This document shows positions 10,701-18,911 of a DNA stretch of 64,000 nt, piece after piece (within the stretch, counting starts at the first letter, position 1; every line of letters begins with the position of its first letter). A model generated the notes under the pieces. That model did no database searches. It was not told the DNA's origin and worked only from the letters and a program-made list of their open reading frames with translations. The position numbers and the translations under genes were made by a program. Source of the DNA: Planctomycetales bacterium. Lineage in GTDB: Bacteria; Planctomycetota; Phycisphaerae; SM23-33. The stretch is from the NCBI GenBank assembly GCA_030612725.1, contig JAUWNJ010000014.1, forward strand, positions 1-64,000, written 5' to 3'.

Positions 10701-12869
10701 TCACCGCACAGTCATCCGCCAGCAGCGATGAATACGCTTATTGCGAAAGTCGTCGGGAACGGTCCGGCGGGAGATTTCTCGAACATCCAGACCGGTAAGC
10801 GTATCAGGATCGAACTTGAACTGGCGGAAGTTTGTGGAGAAATAAATCACGCCGCCTTCAGGCATCACCCGCGCCGCAGCAATAAGCAGATCGCCGTAGT
10901 GAAGTTGCACATCGAAGACGTCCTGGATTTGCTTACTGTTAGAAAATGTCGGAGGGTCGATTACCGCGATATCGTATTGCTCACCTTGTGGACGCCTGCG
11001 CAGAAACTCCATCGCGTCGGCCCGAACGAACTGGTGCTGAGACCCTTTGAACCCATTGGCCGACATGTTCCGTTTGGCCCAGTCGAGATACGTTTTCGAA
11101 AGGTCCACGGTCGTTGTCGATGCTGCCCCGCCGTCGGCTGCGTACACCGAAAACGCGCCGGTGTAGGCGAACAGGTTCAGCATCCGCTTGCCGGCAGATT
11201 CGGCACGAACCATCTCGCGGGTAATTCGGTGATCGAGAAACAATCCCGTGTCGAGGTAGTCGGAAAGATTTACCTCGAACTCCAGCCCGCCCTCGTGAAC
11301 CGTAAAAACATTTCCGGCCTCGGAGACCTTATTGTACTGCGCGATACCCCTCTGTCGTCGGCGACGCTTGAGATAAATATCCTCCCGCCGAATGCCGAGC
11401 GTCTCGCCGGCGGTCTTGACGAGCATATCCAGCCAATCGGCATGCTCGGCGGGTGTGCGGTCGTGAGGCCGGTCGTATTCGGCCATGTGCAGCCGACCCT
11501 CGTAAATATCCACCGCGAGGGGAATCTCAGGGATGTCCCGGTCGTAGATGCGATAGCAGGTAATCCCCTTGCCTGGCCAGCGGCGCAGATGTCTGGAAAT
11601 CTTCCGTAAGCGATTGGCAAATATCTCCGCCTGATTCGAGGCGTTGTCGGCCAAGCCGCCAAAGGCCGAAGTCGCCTTTGCTTCGGCTTCTTCGGGAGGC
11701 TCGGACTGTTGCGGTGAATGTTGCTGGTCTGAGCGTCTCTTCGGCGGCTTGGGTCCGTAAAATTGGAAGTATGTGCACTCGATTCGACCGTTGTACAGTT
11801 TCCTGCGCCGGTCGGCGGACTGGCCTAAAATCTGCTCCAGATTCAGGCTGGTGATTATGTAGAAAGACCATGATTTCAGCGTTCGGAACACCTCCGGCAT
11901 CGTCTGGTAAAGCGCCATGATATCCGGAGTTTTCTCGAACCGCCTGCCATATGGCGGGTTGCAGATTACACATCCATACTCTCGATTTGAGGTCAACTTC
12001 TCGAACGCCATTTGCTGAAAGTGGATATCGTCGGCGACGCCCGCGAGTTGGGCGTGATAGGCCGAAAGGCTGATCGCTTTCGGTTCGATGTCGGTTCCTA
12101 TGATCCGCAAAGGAAGAGCCGGTTTGATCAGGTCGCGTGCGTTTTCGCGCTGCGTTTCCCAGTGCCCGGACGGAACCCATTCCCACTCTTCAGCGACGAA
12201 GCGACGGTTCAGTCCAGGCGCGATATTCCGACCAATCAGAGCAGCCTCAATTGGAATCGTTCCGCTCCCGCAGAATGGGTCGATCAGATGACGGTCGGGC
12301 TTCCAGAAACTCATTTGCACCATGGCCGCTGCGAGGGTCTCTTTGATTGGAGCAGGCCCAGCGGCCTGGCGATATCCTCGCTTGTTCAAACCCGCACCGG
12401 TCGTGTCGATTGTGAGTTGTGCCACATTTTCGCGTATTGCGATCTCGACAGTGCAGGTCGCGCCCGTTTCGGGCAATTCGTTCACTCCGTGAGCGGACCG
12501 TAACTTTTCAACGATCGCTTTTTTGACGATCTTCTGGCAGGCGGGGACAGATGAGAGTTGGCTCTTGTAACTCCGTCCGCCAACAGGGAACTTACCATCC
12601 GCCGGAATCCACCGCTGCCATGGTAATGCATGGGTGCGGTCGAACAGTTCGTCGAAATCGCGCGCCTCGAATGAATCGACGAGAAGCAATACCCGGTCGG
12701 CCGTCCGTAGCCAAAGGTTCGCCCGAACCAATCCTTCAGGCCCGGCCCGGAACAGTATGCGTCCGGGAGAACAGACCCTCGCGTCGGAAAAACCCAGTTC
12801 AAAAAGTTCCCGCTTGACGCAGGCCTCAAGACCGGATGCCGTTGTTGCAATGAGTTGAAATTCGTCCAT
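10701..12869 (-). CDS. rlmL: Bifunctional 23S rRNA methyltransferase RlmKL
   Basis: The 722-residue enzyme fuses two SAM methyltransferases acting on 23S rRNA: RlmL makes m2G2445 and RlmK makes m7G2069 (E. coli numbering). A THUMP-type RNA-binding region comes first, then the RlmL domain with LIDPFCGSGTIPIEAAL and the CNPPYGRRFE catalytic motif. The RlmK domain follows after a variable linker, with MLNLFAYTGAFSVYA and VIDPPTFSNSK. Length and order match the E. coli fusion. The ATG at 12869 begins MDEFQLIATTASGLEACV, the usual N-terminus; an in-frame start 21 nt upstream is less likely. It lies directly upstream of its substrate's gene on the same strand, but the 23S promoter lies between them. 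Confidence 0.93.
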   Translation of the reverse strand: MDEFQLIATTASGLEACVKRELFELGFSDARVCSPGRILFRAGPEGLVRANLWLRTADRVLLLVDSFEARDFDELFDRTHALPWQRWIPADGKFPVGGRSYKSQLSSVPACQKIVKKAIVEKLRSAHGVNELPETGATCTVEIAIRENVAQLTIDTTGAGLNKRGYRQAAGPAPIKETLAAAMVQMSFWKPDRHLIDPFCGSGTIPIEAALIGRNIAPGLNRRFVAEEWEWVPSGHWETQRENARDLIKPALPLRIIGTDIEPKAISLSAYHAQLAGVADDIHFQQMAFEKLTSNREYGCVICNPPYGRRFEKTPDIMALYQTMPEVFRTLKSWSFYIITSLNLEQILGQSADRRRKLYNGRIECTYFQFYGPKPPKRRSDQQHSPQQSEPPEEAEAKATSAFGGLADNASNQAEIFANRLRKISRHLRRWPGKGITCYRIYDRDIPEIPLAVDIYEGRLHMAEYDRPHDRTPAEHADWLDMLVKTAGETLGIRREDIYLKRRRRQRGIAQYNKVSEAGNVFTVHEGGLEFEVNLSDYLDTGLFLDHRITREMVRAESAGKRMLNLFAYTGAFSVYAADGGAASTTTVDLSKTYLDWAKRNMSANGFKGSQHQFVRADAMEFLRRRPQGEQYDIAVIDPPTFSNSKQIQDVFDVQLHYGDLLIAAARVMPEGGVIYFSTNFRQFKFDPDTLTGLDVREISRRTVPDDFRNKRIHRCWRMTVR

Positions 12870-12889
12870 ACCACCCACTGGAAGAAGCA

Positions 12890-12996
12890 TTCACCGCAGA
12901 GAACGCAGAGGACGCAGAGATATTAGAAGGAACAACAGAAGAATCTTTTTTGCTTTTTTTTAAACTCTCTGCGTTCTCTGCGATCTCTGCGGTGAA
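12890..12996. repeat. Inverted nonamer repeat CGCAGAGAA
   Basis: Arm one is TTCACCGCAGAG followed by 9-bp units AACGCAGAG/GACGCAGAG. Arm two is the reverse complement, ending CTGCGGTGAA. The spacer is A/T-rich (TTTTTTGCTTTTTTTTAAA). The same structure recurs at 48731-48822 and single arms at 23228, 28489 and 57010. It lies between two minus-strand genes and could fold as a long hairpin. Confidence 0.85.
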
Positions 12997-13006
12997 TTTC
13001 TTTTTG

Positions 13007-14248
13007 TTATCTGCTTTTCGTCGCCGTGCCGGCATGCCGCTGCGAGTGGCGTGAACCAGAGCGACGGTTGGTACGGTATTGACCCCGGCCCTTTTTCTCC
13101 GGCGTGGCCTTGGCGTTCTGGTCGGAATAACTTTCCAGACGCGTCGGCTTGGGCAACTTGTCGCCGATGAGTTGCCGCACATCATTGACGAACCGGCGAT
13201 CAGACGGGGTAGCGAAACTCGTCGCCAGGCCGCTGGCTTCCACGCGGGCTGTCCGACCGATGCGATGCACGTAATCTTCGGCGTTGTGCGGGAAGTCGTA
13301 GTTAATCACATGTTCGATACCGCTGACGTCCAGCCCGCGGGCGGCAATATCCGTGGCAATGAGGATAGGGCAACGCCCGCTGCGGAAGTTCGCCAGGGAC
13401 TCGTCGCGATGGTTCTGCTCGAGGTCGCCGTGAATTTTCGCAGCCTTCAACCTCCGGGCGTTGACTATGCGGGTCAGGCTATCGACGCCTCGTTTGGTTC
13501 GGGCGAACACCAGCACACGTCCGGTGCTCTTGCGCAACAGTTTCAGCAGCAGGGGGCGTTTGGCATCCTCGGACAGTTCGAAAATCTCCTGTTTTGCGCG
13601 ATGGGCCGGTGCACATATCCCGATCTGGATGCGGACGGGGTCGCGCATGTTCTTGCGGGCTATACGCTCCACGTCGTCGGCCATCGTAGCCGTGAACATC
13701 ATTGTCTGCCGATCACGGGGCAGCGACGCGATGATCCGGTGAATCTGCGGCATGAAGCCCATGTCGTGCATCCGGTCGGCCTCGTCCACCACCAAAACCT
13801 CGATTTCGTCAAGCAGAAGCCTTCCGTTTTCGATGTGGTCGTTAAGCCTTCCCGGCGTGGCGACCAGAACATTGGGCCATGACCGCAAGGCTGCGAAGTC
13901 CAGGTCCATCGGAACGCCTCCGACGATGGTCGCGACGCGCAGGCCGCTGGACTTGCCCAGTTCGTTGAACGCTGCGGTAATCTGGGCAGCCAGTTCGCGC
14001 GTGGGGGCGAGCACCAGTGCGCCTAGTTCCATCTTATTGGCCAGACGCTGGATAATCGGGAGGGCAAAAGCAGCCGTCTTGCCCGTACCCGTCTGCGCCA
14101 GACCGATAACGTCCTTGCCTTCGAGCGCGGGCGGAATGCAGGCTGCCTGGATGGGCATAGGCCGCTCGAAACCGGCCTGGTCGAGACTCTTGTGAATGGT
14201 TTCCGACAGGGGGAAATCTGCAAATTTTACATCATTCTGATTAGACAA
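13007..14248 (-). CDS. rhlE: DEAD-box RNA helicase, RhlE type
   Basis: The 413-residue protein is an ATP-dependent RNA helicase. Motifs in order: Q motif (FERPMPIQ), I AQTGTGKT, Ia PTRELAAQ, II VVDEADRM, III TAT, and VI HRIGRTAR. The C-terminus (about 360-413) is basic and low in complexity, as in RhlE proteins that unwind short duplexes in ribosome assembly and RNA decay. Translation starts at TTG, preceded by AGGAAGGTG at good spacing. It lies near rRNA genes and rlmKL, consistent with a ribosome role, but that link is inference. Confidence 0.92.
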   Translation of the reverse strand: MSNQNDVKFADFPLSETIHKSLDQAGFERPMPIQAACIPPALEGKDVIGLAQTGTGKTAAFALPIIQRLANKMELGALVLAPTRELAAQITAAFNELGKSSGLRVATIVGGVPMDLDFAALRSWPNVLVATPGRLNDHIENGRLLLDEIEVLVVDEADRMHDMGFMPQIHRIIASLPRDRQTMMFTATMADDVERIARKNMRDPVRIQIGICAPAHRAKQEIFELSEDAKRPLLLKLLRKSTGRVLVFARTKRGVDSLTRIVNARRLKAAKIHGDLEQNHRDESLANFRSGRCPILIATDIAARGLDVSGIEHVINYDFPHNAEDYVHRIGRTARVEASGLATSFATPSDRRFVNDVRQLIGDKLPKPTRLESYSDQNAKATPEKKGRGQYRTNRRSGSRHSQRHAGTATKSR

Positions 14249-14615
14249 AATAACACCTTCCTAAAGCCCACAATAATTAATCAATCGGCTCCAATCGTGG
14301 CGGGAGGTGCAGGGGTATGCGACTCCATAGTGGGTATGCCACGCCGGGCTTCTCGGGAAGCCTGAATGTCCGCTCGCGGCGGCCCATCTCTTCCCATTGT
14401 GCCCGACTTTCCCTCGGGCGTCCCAATCGCATCTACGCTGCCAGCCTTGCATCTGCCAGCTACGCAATGCATGAATCATCTACTGCCAAAAGAGTATATC
14501 GACCATCCGGGCGGAATGTCAACAAAAATAATAAACTAATACCGCGCACGAAAAGTCAATACGCTGATGGGAGATAAACGAGCCGTGACAGTCTTCGTCC
14601 CCGAAGGGCGAAGAC
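14249..14615. other. Intergenic region left of prophage
   Basis: No gene is supported in these 370 bp. A perfect stem GTCTTCG / CGAAGAC at 14591-14615 abuts the left attachment core. Before integration it would have lain just after tRNA-Ala, so it is probably the original tRNA terminator. The possible short frame at 14317-14577 has no features of a gene. Confidence 0.6.
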
Positions 14616-14660
14616 TGGAGACGAGCGGAATTGAACCGCCGACCTTCTGGTTGCAAACCA
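14616..14660 (-). repeat. Left attachment site, tRNA-Ala 3' fragment
   Basis: These 45 bp are identical to 59663-59707, the 3' part of tRNA-Ala(TGC) from the anticodon arm to the discriminator base. Beyond 14660 the sequence diverges, so no tRNA can form here. It is the far attachment site of the 45-kb prophage, whose integrase gene lies next to the intact tRNA at the other end. Confidence 0.93.
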
Positions 14661-14797
14661 CGCCGGAAAGCACGCTCCATTGAAAGTAACGTCTGTACAA
14701 GTATTCAGTTATCAAAATCGCCGACCGTTTGCATAGGTCGGCGTAGAAACGCCTGAAACGGCGGTATTACGCTGTAACAAACCTGATGGTCTGTACC

Positions 14798-15643
14798 TCA
14801 CCGCCAGGATTTATCCTTCAAAATCAAGTCCACTCCCAAACATTCTTTTTCCCGCTTTGAAACAATAAATTTGCCTAGAATTTCGAGTTCAAAACCCTGC
14901 TCGTAAAGGGATGTTTCCAAAAATTCCCGATTGCCAACCCGACGCATCGACGCTCCTTTGAAATCCTGCTTGTCCGTGTCCACAGAAATCGAAGACATCG
15001 CTTTGATGATCGCTGGCCCGTCCCGCATGTGAGCGAAAGCGGACGCTTCGCATTCCGGGCCATTCGTCGCACCGCCGACTTTGGCGATCATCGGCGACGT
15101 AATCTTCGTGGAGAGAGCGATAACCTTGTCCTTATCATCCAATGGGCACCAAACGACAATGAAAGCCCACGAAGGATTATTGATGTCCTTCACGTACCAA
15201 AATTCCCAAAGATGACGACCTCGCAGTACGCCCGTCGTTGGTTCCGACAATGCCGGATAATAACCGTGATCTTCCAGAATTTTCCCCAATTCCACACGAG
15301 GCGGGAAAAGACCTTCGGCGGCCTTCTCCCGAACCTTCGATGGCGTCTCAAACGTTACCACCGGTCGAGGGAGCCAATCAGGAAAGAACCACGAAAGAAA
15401 ACCAGTCAACAAAATCAGATTCACGCCGACGATAACAACCAGTCTCCGGCGTCGAGAATAGAAGCCGCCGACTCGCCTTGCAATCGCGCCTGTCTTGTCA
15501 TAAACACGGGCGATCCAGACCACGCTCCGGCGCTCAGGAATGTTGCAGACGTTTCCGCAACCCGGACACTTCTCCGTTTTACCAGCCAGAGAAGACGGGC
15601 TGCTCATGGTTTCGCCACAATTGGGACATGTATAGTCAATCAT
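14798..15643 (-). CDS. Zinc-ribbon membrane protein
   Basis: The 281-residue protein has an N-terminal zinc ribbon (CPNCGETM... CPGCGNVCNIP, residues 6-34) of the MJ0042/FmdB-like kind, common in planctomycetes. One transmembrane segment (VVIVGVNLILLTGFLSWFF, about 68-87) follows. The remaining 195 residues have no family I know. It is the leftmost gene of the prophage and faces the attachment site, as lysogenic conversion genes often do. Its expression is probably independent of the phage lytic genes on the plus strand. Role unknown. Confidence 0.65.
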   Translation of the reverse strand: MIDYTCPNCGETMSSPSSLAGKTEKCPGCGNVCNIPERRSVVWIARVYDKTGAIARRVGGFYSRRRRLVVIVGVNLILLTGFLSWFFPDWLPRPVVTFETPSKVREKAAEGLFPPRVELGKILEDHGYYPALSEPTTGVLRGRHLWEFWYVKDINNPSWAFIVVWCPLDDKDKVIALSTKITSPMIAKVGGATNGPECEASAFAHMRDGPAIIKAMSSISVDTDKQDFKGASMRRVGNREFLETSLYEQGFELEILGKFIVSKREKECLGVDLILKDKSWR

Positions 15644-15683
15644 TTTTCACACCTGCGAAAAGTCTGTACCAAACGACCACCGG

Positions 15684-15863
15684 CTACTCCTTGCGAGCCT
15701 TGAGAATTTTTCTTATCGCCGACAACTGATCAACCACCGCTCCAATGCCGACCAATATCCAACCACCGACAAAAACCAACCCGCCGGCAGCCCCGTCAGA
15801 AAACATCGACAACAACCCGCCGATGATGCAAAGAACGCCCATTCCCATCAAAACCCAAGTCAT
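15684..15863 (-). CDS. Small two-span membrane protein
   Basis: The 59-residue protein begins MTWVLMGMGVLCIIGGLLSM, then FSDGAAGG, a second hydrophobic span, and a basic tail RKILKARKE. A clear GGGAG lies 7-8 nt before the ATG. Two short glycine-rich spans with a turn are seen in many small planctomycete membrane proteins and in holins. Here it sits among accessory genes on the opposite strand from the lysozyme, so a holin role is not favoured. Confidence 0.65.
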   Translation of the reverse strand: MTWVLMGMGVLCIIGGLLSMFSDGAAGGLVFVGGWILVGIGAVVDQLSAIRKILKARKE

Positions 15864-15887
15864 GGTCTAACTCCCACGTTTGAAACC

Positions 15888-16352
15888 CTATCGCTCGCGC
15901 GCCCGCTTGTATGCTGCCTCCACCCACTTCCCTAGGTTCTCGAATCCATTATCTCGCACCCAATCGTAGGTTTTGATACCCTTGTAGCCCAACTCAATAA
16001 ACGGGTCTTTGCCTTTTACCTCTGTTTCCCCATTCATATCCTTCAAGTTGTGAATGTATATCCCCAGTAGGCCGTTGCCGTTTTCCCAACTCTGGTTTAT
16101 CTCATATTGAACATACTTGCGTTCCGACGTGTTGCTGCCAATCAATACGACGGTGACGGTGGTTCCCGTTAGATGTTTACGAATCCAACTCTTTATTGCT
16201 TCCTCTCCTTTCTTTTTTACTTCTTCCCAACCTGCAGCATCCAAAAAGCCTGCTGTTTCCCTGTCGGGCTTCGTCACCCAACTGTTCCGAACCTGCCCGG
16301 CTCTCCAACTGTCTTTCTCGAAGTGAAAACTGAAGAATACTCTACGTGCCAT
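15888..16352 (-). CDS. TIR-like (MTH538) domain protein
   Basis: The 154-residue protein matches the MTH538 TIR-like family (DUF1863): it opens MARRVFFSFHFEKD, has TVTVVLIGSNTSERKYVQYE (about 80-100) and ILGIYIHN-like LLGIYIHNLKD, all diagnostic. Relatives include ThsB proteins of Thoeris, which make a NAD-derived signal on phage infection. GAGGAG lies before the ATG. The gene starts 2 nt after the stop of a four-span membrane protein, so the two are translated together. A conserved Glu in YEINQSW is the candidate catalytic residue, as in other TIR enzymes. An anti-phage role is inferred from family and context. Confidence 0.8.
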   Translation of the reverse strand: MARRVFFSFHFEKDSWRAGQVRNSWVTKPDRETAGFLDAAGWEEVKKKGEEAIKSWIRKHLTGTTVTVVLIGSNTSERKYVQYEINQSWENGNGLLGIYIHNLKDMNGETEVKGKDPFIELGYKGIKTYDWVRDNGFENLGKWVEAAYKRARER

Positions 16353-16354
16353 GT

Positions 16355-16771
16355 CTAATCTCCTCTGGTTATAGACAATGCGATCAACGTGACGGCCATA
16401 ATGGAAATGAGAATGGTTGCATGGAATATAAGAAGCGTCGTGGAGAAAATGATTTCAGACCAAGGTTTCACCTGGTGCTTTACAATGGAAGTGTTCATTG
16501 AAAAATCTATTTCGTCCTCATCCATCTTTCTGACGTGATCGTAAAGAGCGCGGAATAAACGCTCTTGCCACAAATAAAAAGCATCCAGTATCCAGAAAGC
16601 GATTGAGGGAAAATATGCAAGATAGACAAAATGGATACTGGTGTTGCTCGCCGATAAGGCAAACAGTGCAGAAACAAGGATCACGCACCATCCCTTGAGC
16701 AGAAAAGAGTTTTGGGATAATCTGTTGATTACACCCTGTATCATTTCGAGGTGTGATTGCCTTTTATCCAT
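16355..16771 (-). CDS. Membrane partner of TIR-like protein
   Basis: From the chosen ATG the protein has 138 residues. Hydrophobic spans occur at about 27-44 (WCVILVSALFALSA), 51-68 (YLAYFPSIAFWILDAFYLW) and 108-133 (FSTTLLIFHATILISIMAVT), with a soluble charged segment (VRKMDEDEIDF) between. AAAAAGGA precedes the ATG; an upstream ATG at 16807 has none. It lies 2 nt upstream of the TIR-like gene in the same operon. I know no family name. Paired with a TIR signalling enzyme, it could be a membrane-disrupting effector, but this is inference. Confidence 0.65.
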   Translation of the reverse strand: MDKRQSHLEMIQGVINRLSQNSFLLKGWCVILVSALFALSASNTSIHFVYLAYFPSIAFWILDAFYLWQERLFRALYDHVRKMDEDEIDFSMNTSIVKHQVKPWSEIIFSTTLLIFHATILISIMAVTLIALSITRGD

Positions 16772-16807
16772 GCTTCCTTTTTCGGAATTTGGGACACTCG
16801 TAATCAA

Positions 16808-17215
16808 TCATTTGGATTTTATCTTTGACGAACCATATGGGGACGCATGGCCCATGCGGATCAGTTCGGGGCCGATCTCTTTATCGTCCACAAAGACGCG
16901 AGCGAGCAGCCTGCCGAAATTATCCCGTTTACGAGGGGCGCAGAAGACCAGCCGGACGTCGCGGTCGTCGATCAGCCGTTTCAATGCTTCAGTCGCCGCC
17001 GGTCCCGCAGAGGTATTCTTTTCCGGGGCGTCAATGCCCCAGATGCGAACGCTGGTTACATCGCCGTCGTAACGAATCTGAAAAGTATCCCCGTCGATAA
17101 CGCGGAGAACGTGAAACGTCCGAGTCGTAATCTCGTTCGTCCCCACCGCCGGAGGCGTACATCCGGCGGGAATGACAATCGCAAACAGCAACAAGGACAT
17201 TGCCAGAATTCGCAT
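16808..17215 (-). CDS. Secreted thermonuclease-like lipoprotein
   Basis: The 135-residue protein is a staphylococcal-nuclease (SNc) homologue. A lipoprotein signal ends in IPAGC (Cys19). The nuclease domain has VIDGDTFQIRYDGD, RIWGIDAPEKN (catalytic Arg and metal-binding Asp) and RDNFGRLLARVFV. It would cleave DNA or RNA with calcium outside the cytoplasm. The ATG at 17215 is favoured because AAGGTGA lies 7 nt before it; a GTG at 17224 is possible. It ends 36 nt before the membrane-protein ATG and probably heads this minus-strand operon. A periplasmic nuclease on a prophage could help exclude incoming DNA, by inference. Confidence 0.85.
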   Translation of the reverse strand: MRILAMSLLLFAIVIPAGCTPPAVGTNEITTRTFHVLRVIDGDTFQIRYDGDVTSVRIWGIDAPEKNTSAGPAATEALKRLIDDRDVRLVFCAPRKRDNFGRLLARVFVDDKEIGPELIRMGHASPYGSSKIKSK

Positions 17216-17409
17216 TATTCTCACCTTAATCGTATGCTATTAATGGAGGATATTTATCATGATTCAGGGTCGATCAGGCCGAGTGGCTGGCGCGGCCAGG
17301 CGACACCTGGTTGTCGTTGCCGCTACGGTCGAAAGCCCCGACCACGTTCAACTGATTTCCGACATCCTGACAAAAGCAATATCGCTCTCCCGCTGGGAAC
17401 TCCTCGCAC

Positions 17410-17874
17410 TCAAGTCTTACCTGACTTTTCGTGAGCGTTATCTTCTTTGAGGGCACGCCCCAATCTGTCGGCCAGTTCCGCCGCATCGGTGCCGGCGAAA
17501 GCCAGGCCGAGCAACATCCCCTCGATCTTTTTTCTGTTGTCGCCTTCCAGCATCCTGTAAAGCCGGAGGACCTCCCGCTCCGGCGGCGTCAATTCACCGG
17601 TCAGGCCCGCACCGGTCAAGGCCTCACGAACAAGCGTCTCGGCGGATTGCTGCGGCGTCGCCGGTGGAGGCCAATCCGCTGAATCATCCGCAAGCCAATT
17701 TACAGGAACGCCAAGGGCTTCGGCGAGACGCACGCCAAGGACGAAACCCGGCTGTGATGATTCCGCTTCGATCTTCCTGATATTGCCCGGTGTGCAGCCG
17801 ACCTCGTGCGCGATCTCGACGTAAGAGCGACCGCGTCGGGCCATACGTAATTTTTCCGCCAGTTTCACAGACAT
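17410..17874 (-). CDS. XRE-family repressor (CI-like)
   Basis: The 154-residue protein has an N-terminal helix-turn-helix (about 3-58: LAEKLRMARRGRSYVEIAHEVG...GNIRKIEAE...LAEALGVPVNWL), the XRE family pattern. The C-terminal half is helical and holds no LexA-type Ser-Lys protease, so induction by RecA-stimulated self-cleavage is not expected. The ATG at 17874 has TGGAG 8 nt upstream; upstream in-frame codons are unlikely. It is divergent from a small HTH gene, the usual place for a lysogeny repressor. Confidence 0.8.
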   Translation of the reverse strand: MSVKLAEKLRMARRGRSYVEIAHEVGCTPGNIRKIEAESSQPGFVLGVRLAEALGVPVNWLADDSADWPPPATPQQSAETLVREALTGAGLTGELTPPEREVLRLYRMLEGDNRKKIEGMLLGLAFAGTDAAELADRLGRALKEDNAHEKSGKT

Positions 17875-17992
17875 CAAAGTAACTCCAGTAATCTTCCGTA
17901 AGAAAATAATTATCAAAAATTGTAAAATAATGTTTGACATCGTGCCGATAGTGAGTTTATAGTTCACTGTGGTGATTCGGAGAGTTACTGAA
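17875..17992. promoter_or_regulatory. Divergent lysogeny-switch promoter and operator region
   Basis: The AT-rich gap between the divergent HTH genes holds on the plus strand TTGACA (17934-17939), 18 bp, then TATAGT (17958-17963). The -10 box lies in an inverted repeat of AGTGA / TCACT (17950-17968, AGTGAGTTTATAGTTCACT), a likely operator. On the minus side several AT-rich boxes (such as TGATAAT) could serve the repressor gene. Binding is not shown. Confidence 0.6.
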
Positions 17993-18274
17993 ATGACGGT
18001 TACGGACAACCCAGAAACAGATTTTCGCTATGACGTAGGAAAACTGAAGCACACGGCACTCGAGCGCGGTTGGACGCGATATCGAGTATCAAAAGAATCC
18101 GGAGTTACGTCTCCGACGGTTTGCAGGTTCTTTCGCGGGGAAAGCGTAACCGAAACGACTGTCAAGAAAATCGCCGACGCCCTCGGCGTTCCCATGTCCG
18201 AGATCGTGATCCCGGTCGGACCGGACGTAACCGTCCCGGCGGAGCCTGCACTGGCCGAAAGGACAACGCGATGA
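17993..18274 (+). CDS. Cro-like HTH protein
   Basis: The 93-residue protein has an XRE-type helix-turn-helix (about residues 14-65, with GWTRYRVSKESGVTSPTVCRFFRGE and VKKIADALGVPM split across helices). It is the first gene to the right of the switch and is probably the counterpart of the repressor. The ATG at 17993 (MTVTDNPETDF) is chosen; an in-frame start at 17969 lies in the -10/operator region. Its stop overlaps the next gene by ATGA. Confidence 0.75.
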   Translation: MTVTDNPETDFRYDVGKLKHTALERGWTRYRVSKESGVTSPTVCRFFRGESVTETTVKKIADALGVPMSEIVIPVGPDVTVPAEPALAERTTR

Positions 18275-18549
18275 CGACAGCGACACAAAGGCCCGCCAGC
18301 CGCGCCAAGGTAGCCCGGCCGATATACGACCAATGCCGGATATGCCAGGAGTACAAAGACTGCTGGGGCGTTTGCGAAGGTAAGGAGATCGACCCCTACC
18401 TCAAGGCCGGAGATCTCGCTTGCGGCCTCGGACCGCCAGCCGAACCGGAGTTGATATGTTTCCGCCTCGCCGAAACCCGACACGGCGACTTCGACCCTAT
18501 TACCTGCGAACTTGTCTCGATGGAACATACACCCATTTTACAGGGATAA
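18271..18549 (+). CDS. Small Cys-rich early protein
   Basis: The 92-residue protein starts in an ATGA overlap with the Cro-like gene. Cysteines are arranged CRICQEYKDCWGVC, which may bind a metal. No family recognised. Its position as second gene of the rightward early operon suggests an early regulatory or host-takeover role, which is inference. Confidence 0.55.
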   Translation: MTTATQRPASRAKVARPIYDQCRICQEYKDCWGVCEGKEIDPYLKAGDLACGLGPPAEPELICFRLAETRHGDFDPITCELVSMEHTPILQG

Positions 18550-18610
18550 AAAAAATGCACGGATGCGGAACCTTCACAACCGTAAGCCCGGTAAGTTGGC
18601 TGAAAAGAAT

Positions 18611-18643
18611 TTTTCACACCCGTAAGCCCACGGGTGTGAAAAA
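18611..18643. terminator. Hairpin with U-tract after early genes
   Basis: TTTTCACACCCGT and ACGGGTGTGAAAA pair around a 6-nt loop, with T runs on the left arm and A runs on the right, so it could terminate in either direction. It lies between the Cys-rich gene and the next HTH gene and may control early transcription. Confidence 0.6.
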
Positions 18644-18654
18644 CGGTAAAAACG

Positions 18655-18909
18655 ATGGTAGGACAGACGCCCTGGACATCCGACGAACTCGCGGCGATGC
18701 TGAAAATCCATCGCAGCCACACAACCGCCCGGATGGATCGCTTTGCGGAGACCTTTGTTTCGATGCGTCGGGACGACAAACTCCGGTCGGATCGGCTGGC
18801 CGAGAAATTCCTGTCGTTCTTACGAGTGGGAGGGCAGTTAGCGAAGGCCGACCCGAAGGGCATGCGCCGATACTTAATAGATTTGGCCGAGACCGAAAAC
18901 CGCCGCTGA
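18655..18909 (+). CDS. Small DNA-binding-like protein
   Basis: The 84-residue protein reads like a winged or homeodomain-type helix-turn-helix (WTSDELAAMLKIHRSHTTARM). Its C-terminal half is basic and helical. The ATG follows a hairpin and AAAACG, with a weak ribosome binding site. No family recognised. It ends 2 nt before the presumed GTG of the lysozyme gene. Confidence 0.55.
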   Translation: MVGQTPWTSDELAAMLKIHRSHTTARMDRFAETFVSMRRDDKLRSDRLAEKFLSFLRVGGQLAKADPKGMRRYLIDLAETENRR

Positions 18910-18911
18910 TT

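Noticed and set aside
14616-14690. A second intact tRNA-Ala
   Set aside because: Only 45 bp of the tRNA 3' part match; the 5' half is absent, so it is an attachment-site remnant.
15684-15863. Holin for the lysozyme
   Set aside because: It has two spans but lies on the opposite strand among accessory genes, so the holin role is unsupported.
17259-17486. Short frames on both strands between nuclease and repressor genes
   Set aside because: They overlap real genes and have no ribosome binding site; nothing supports a protein.
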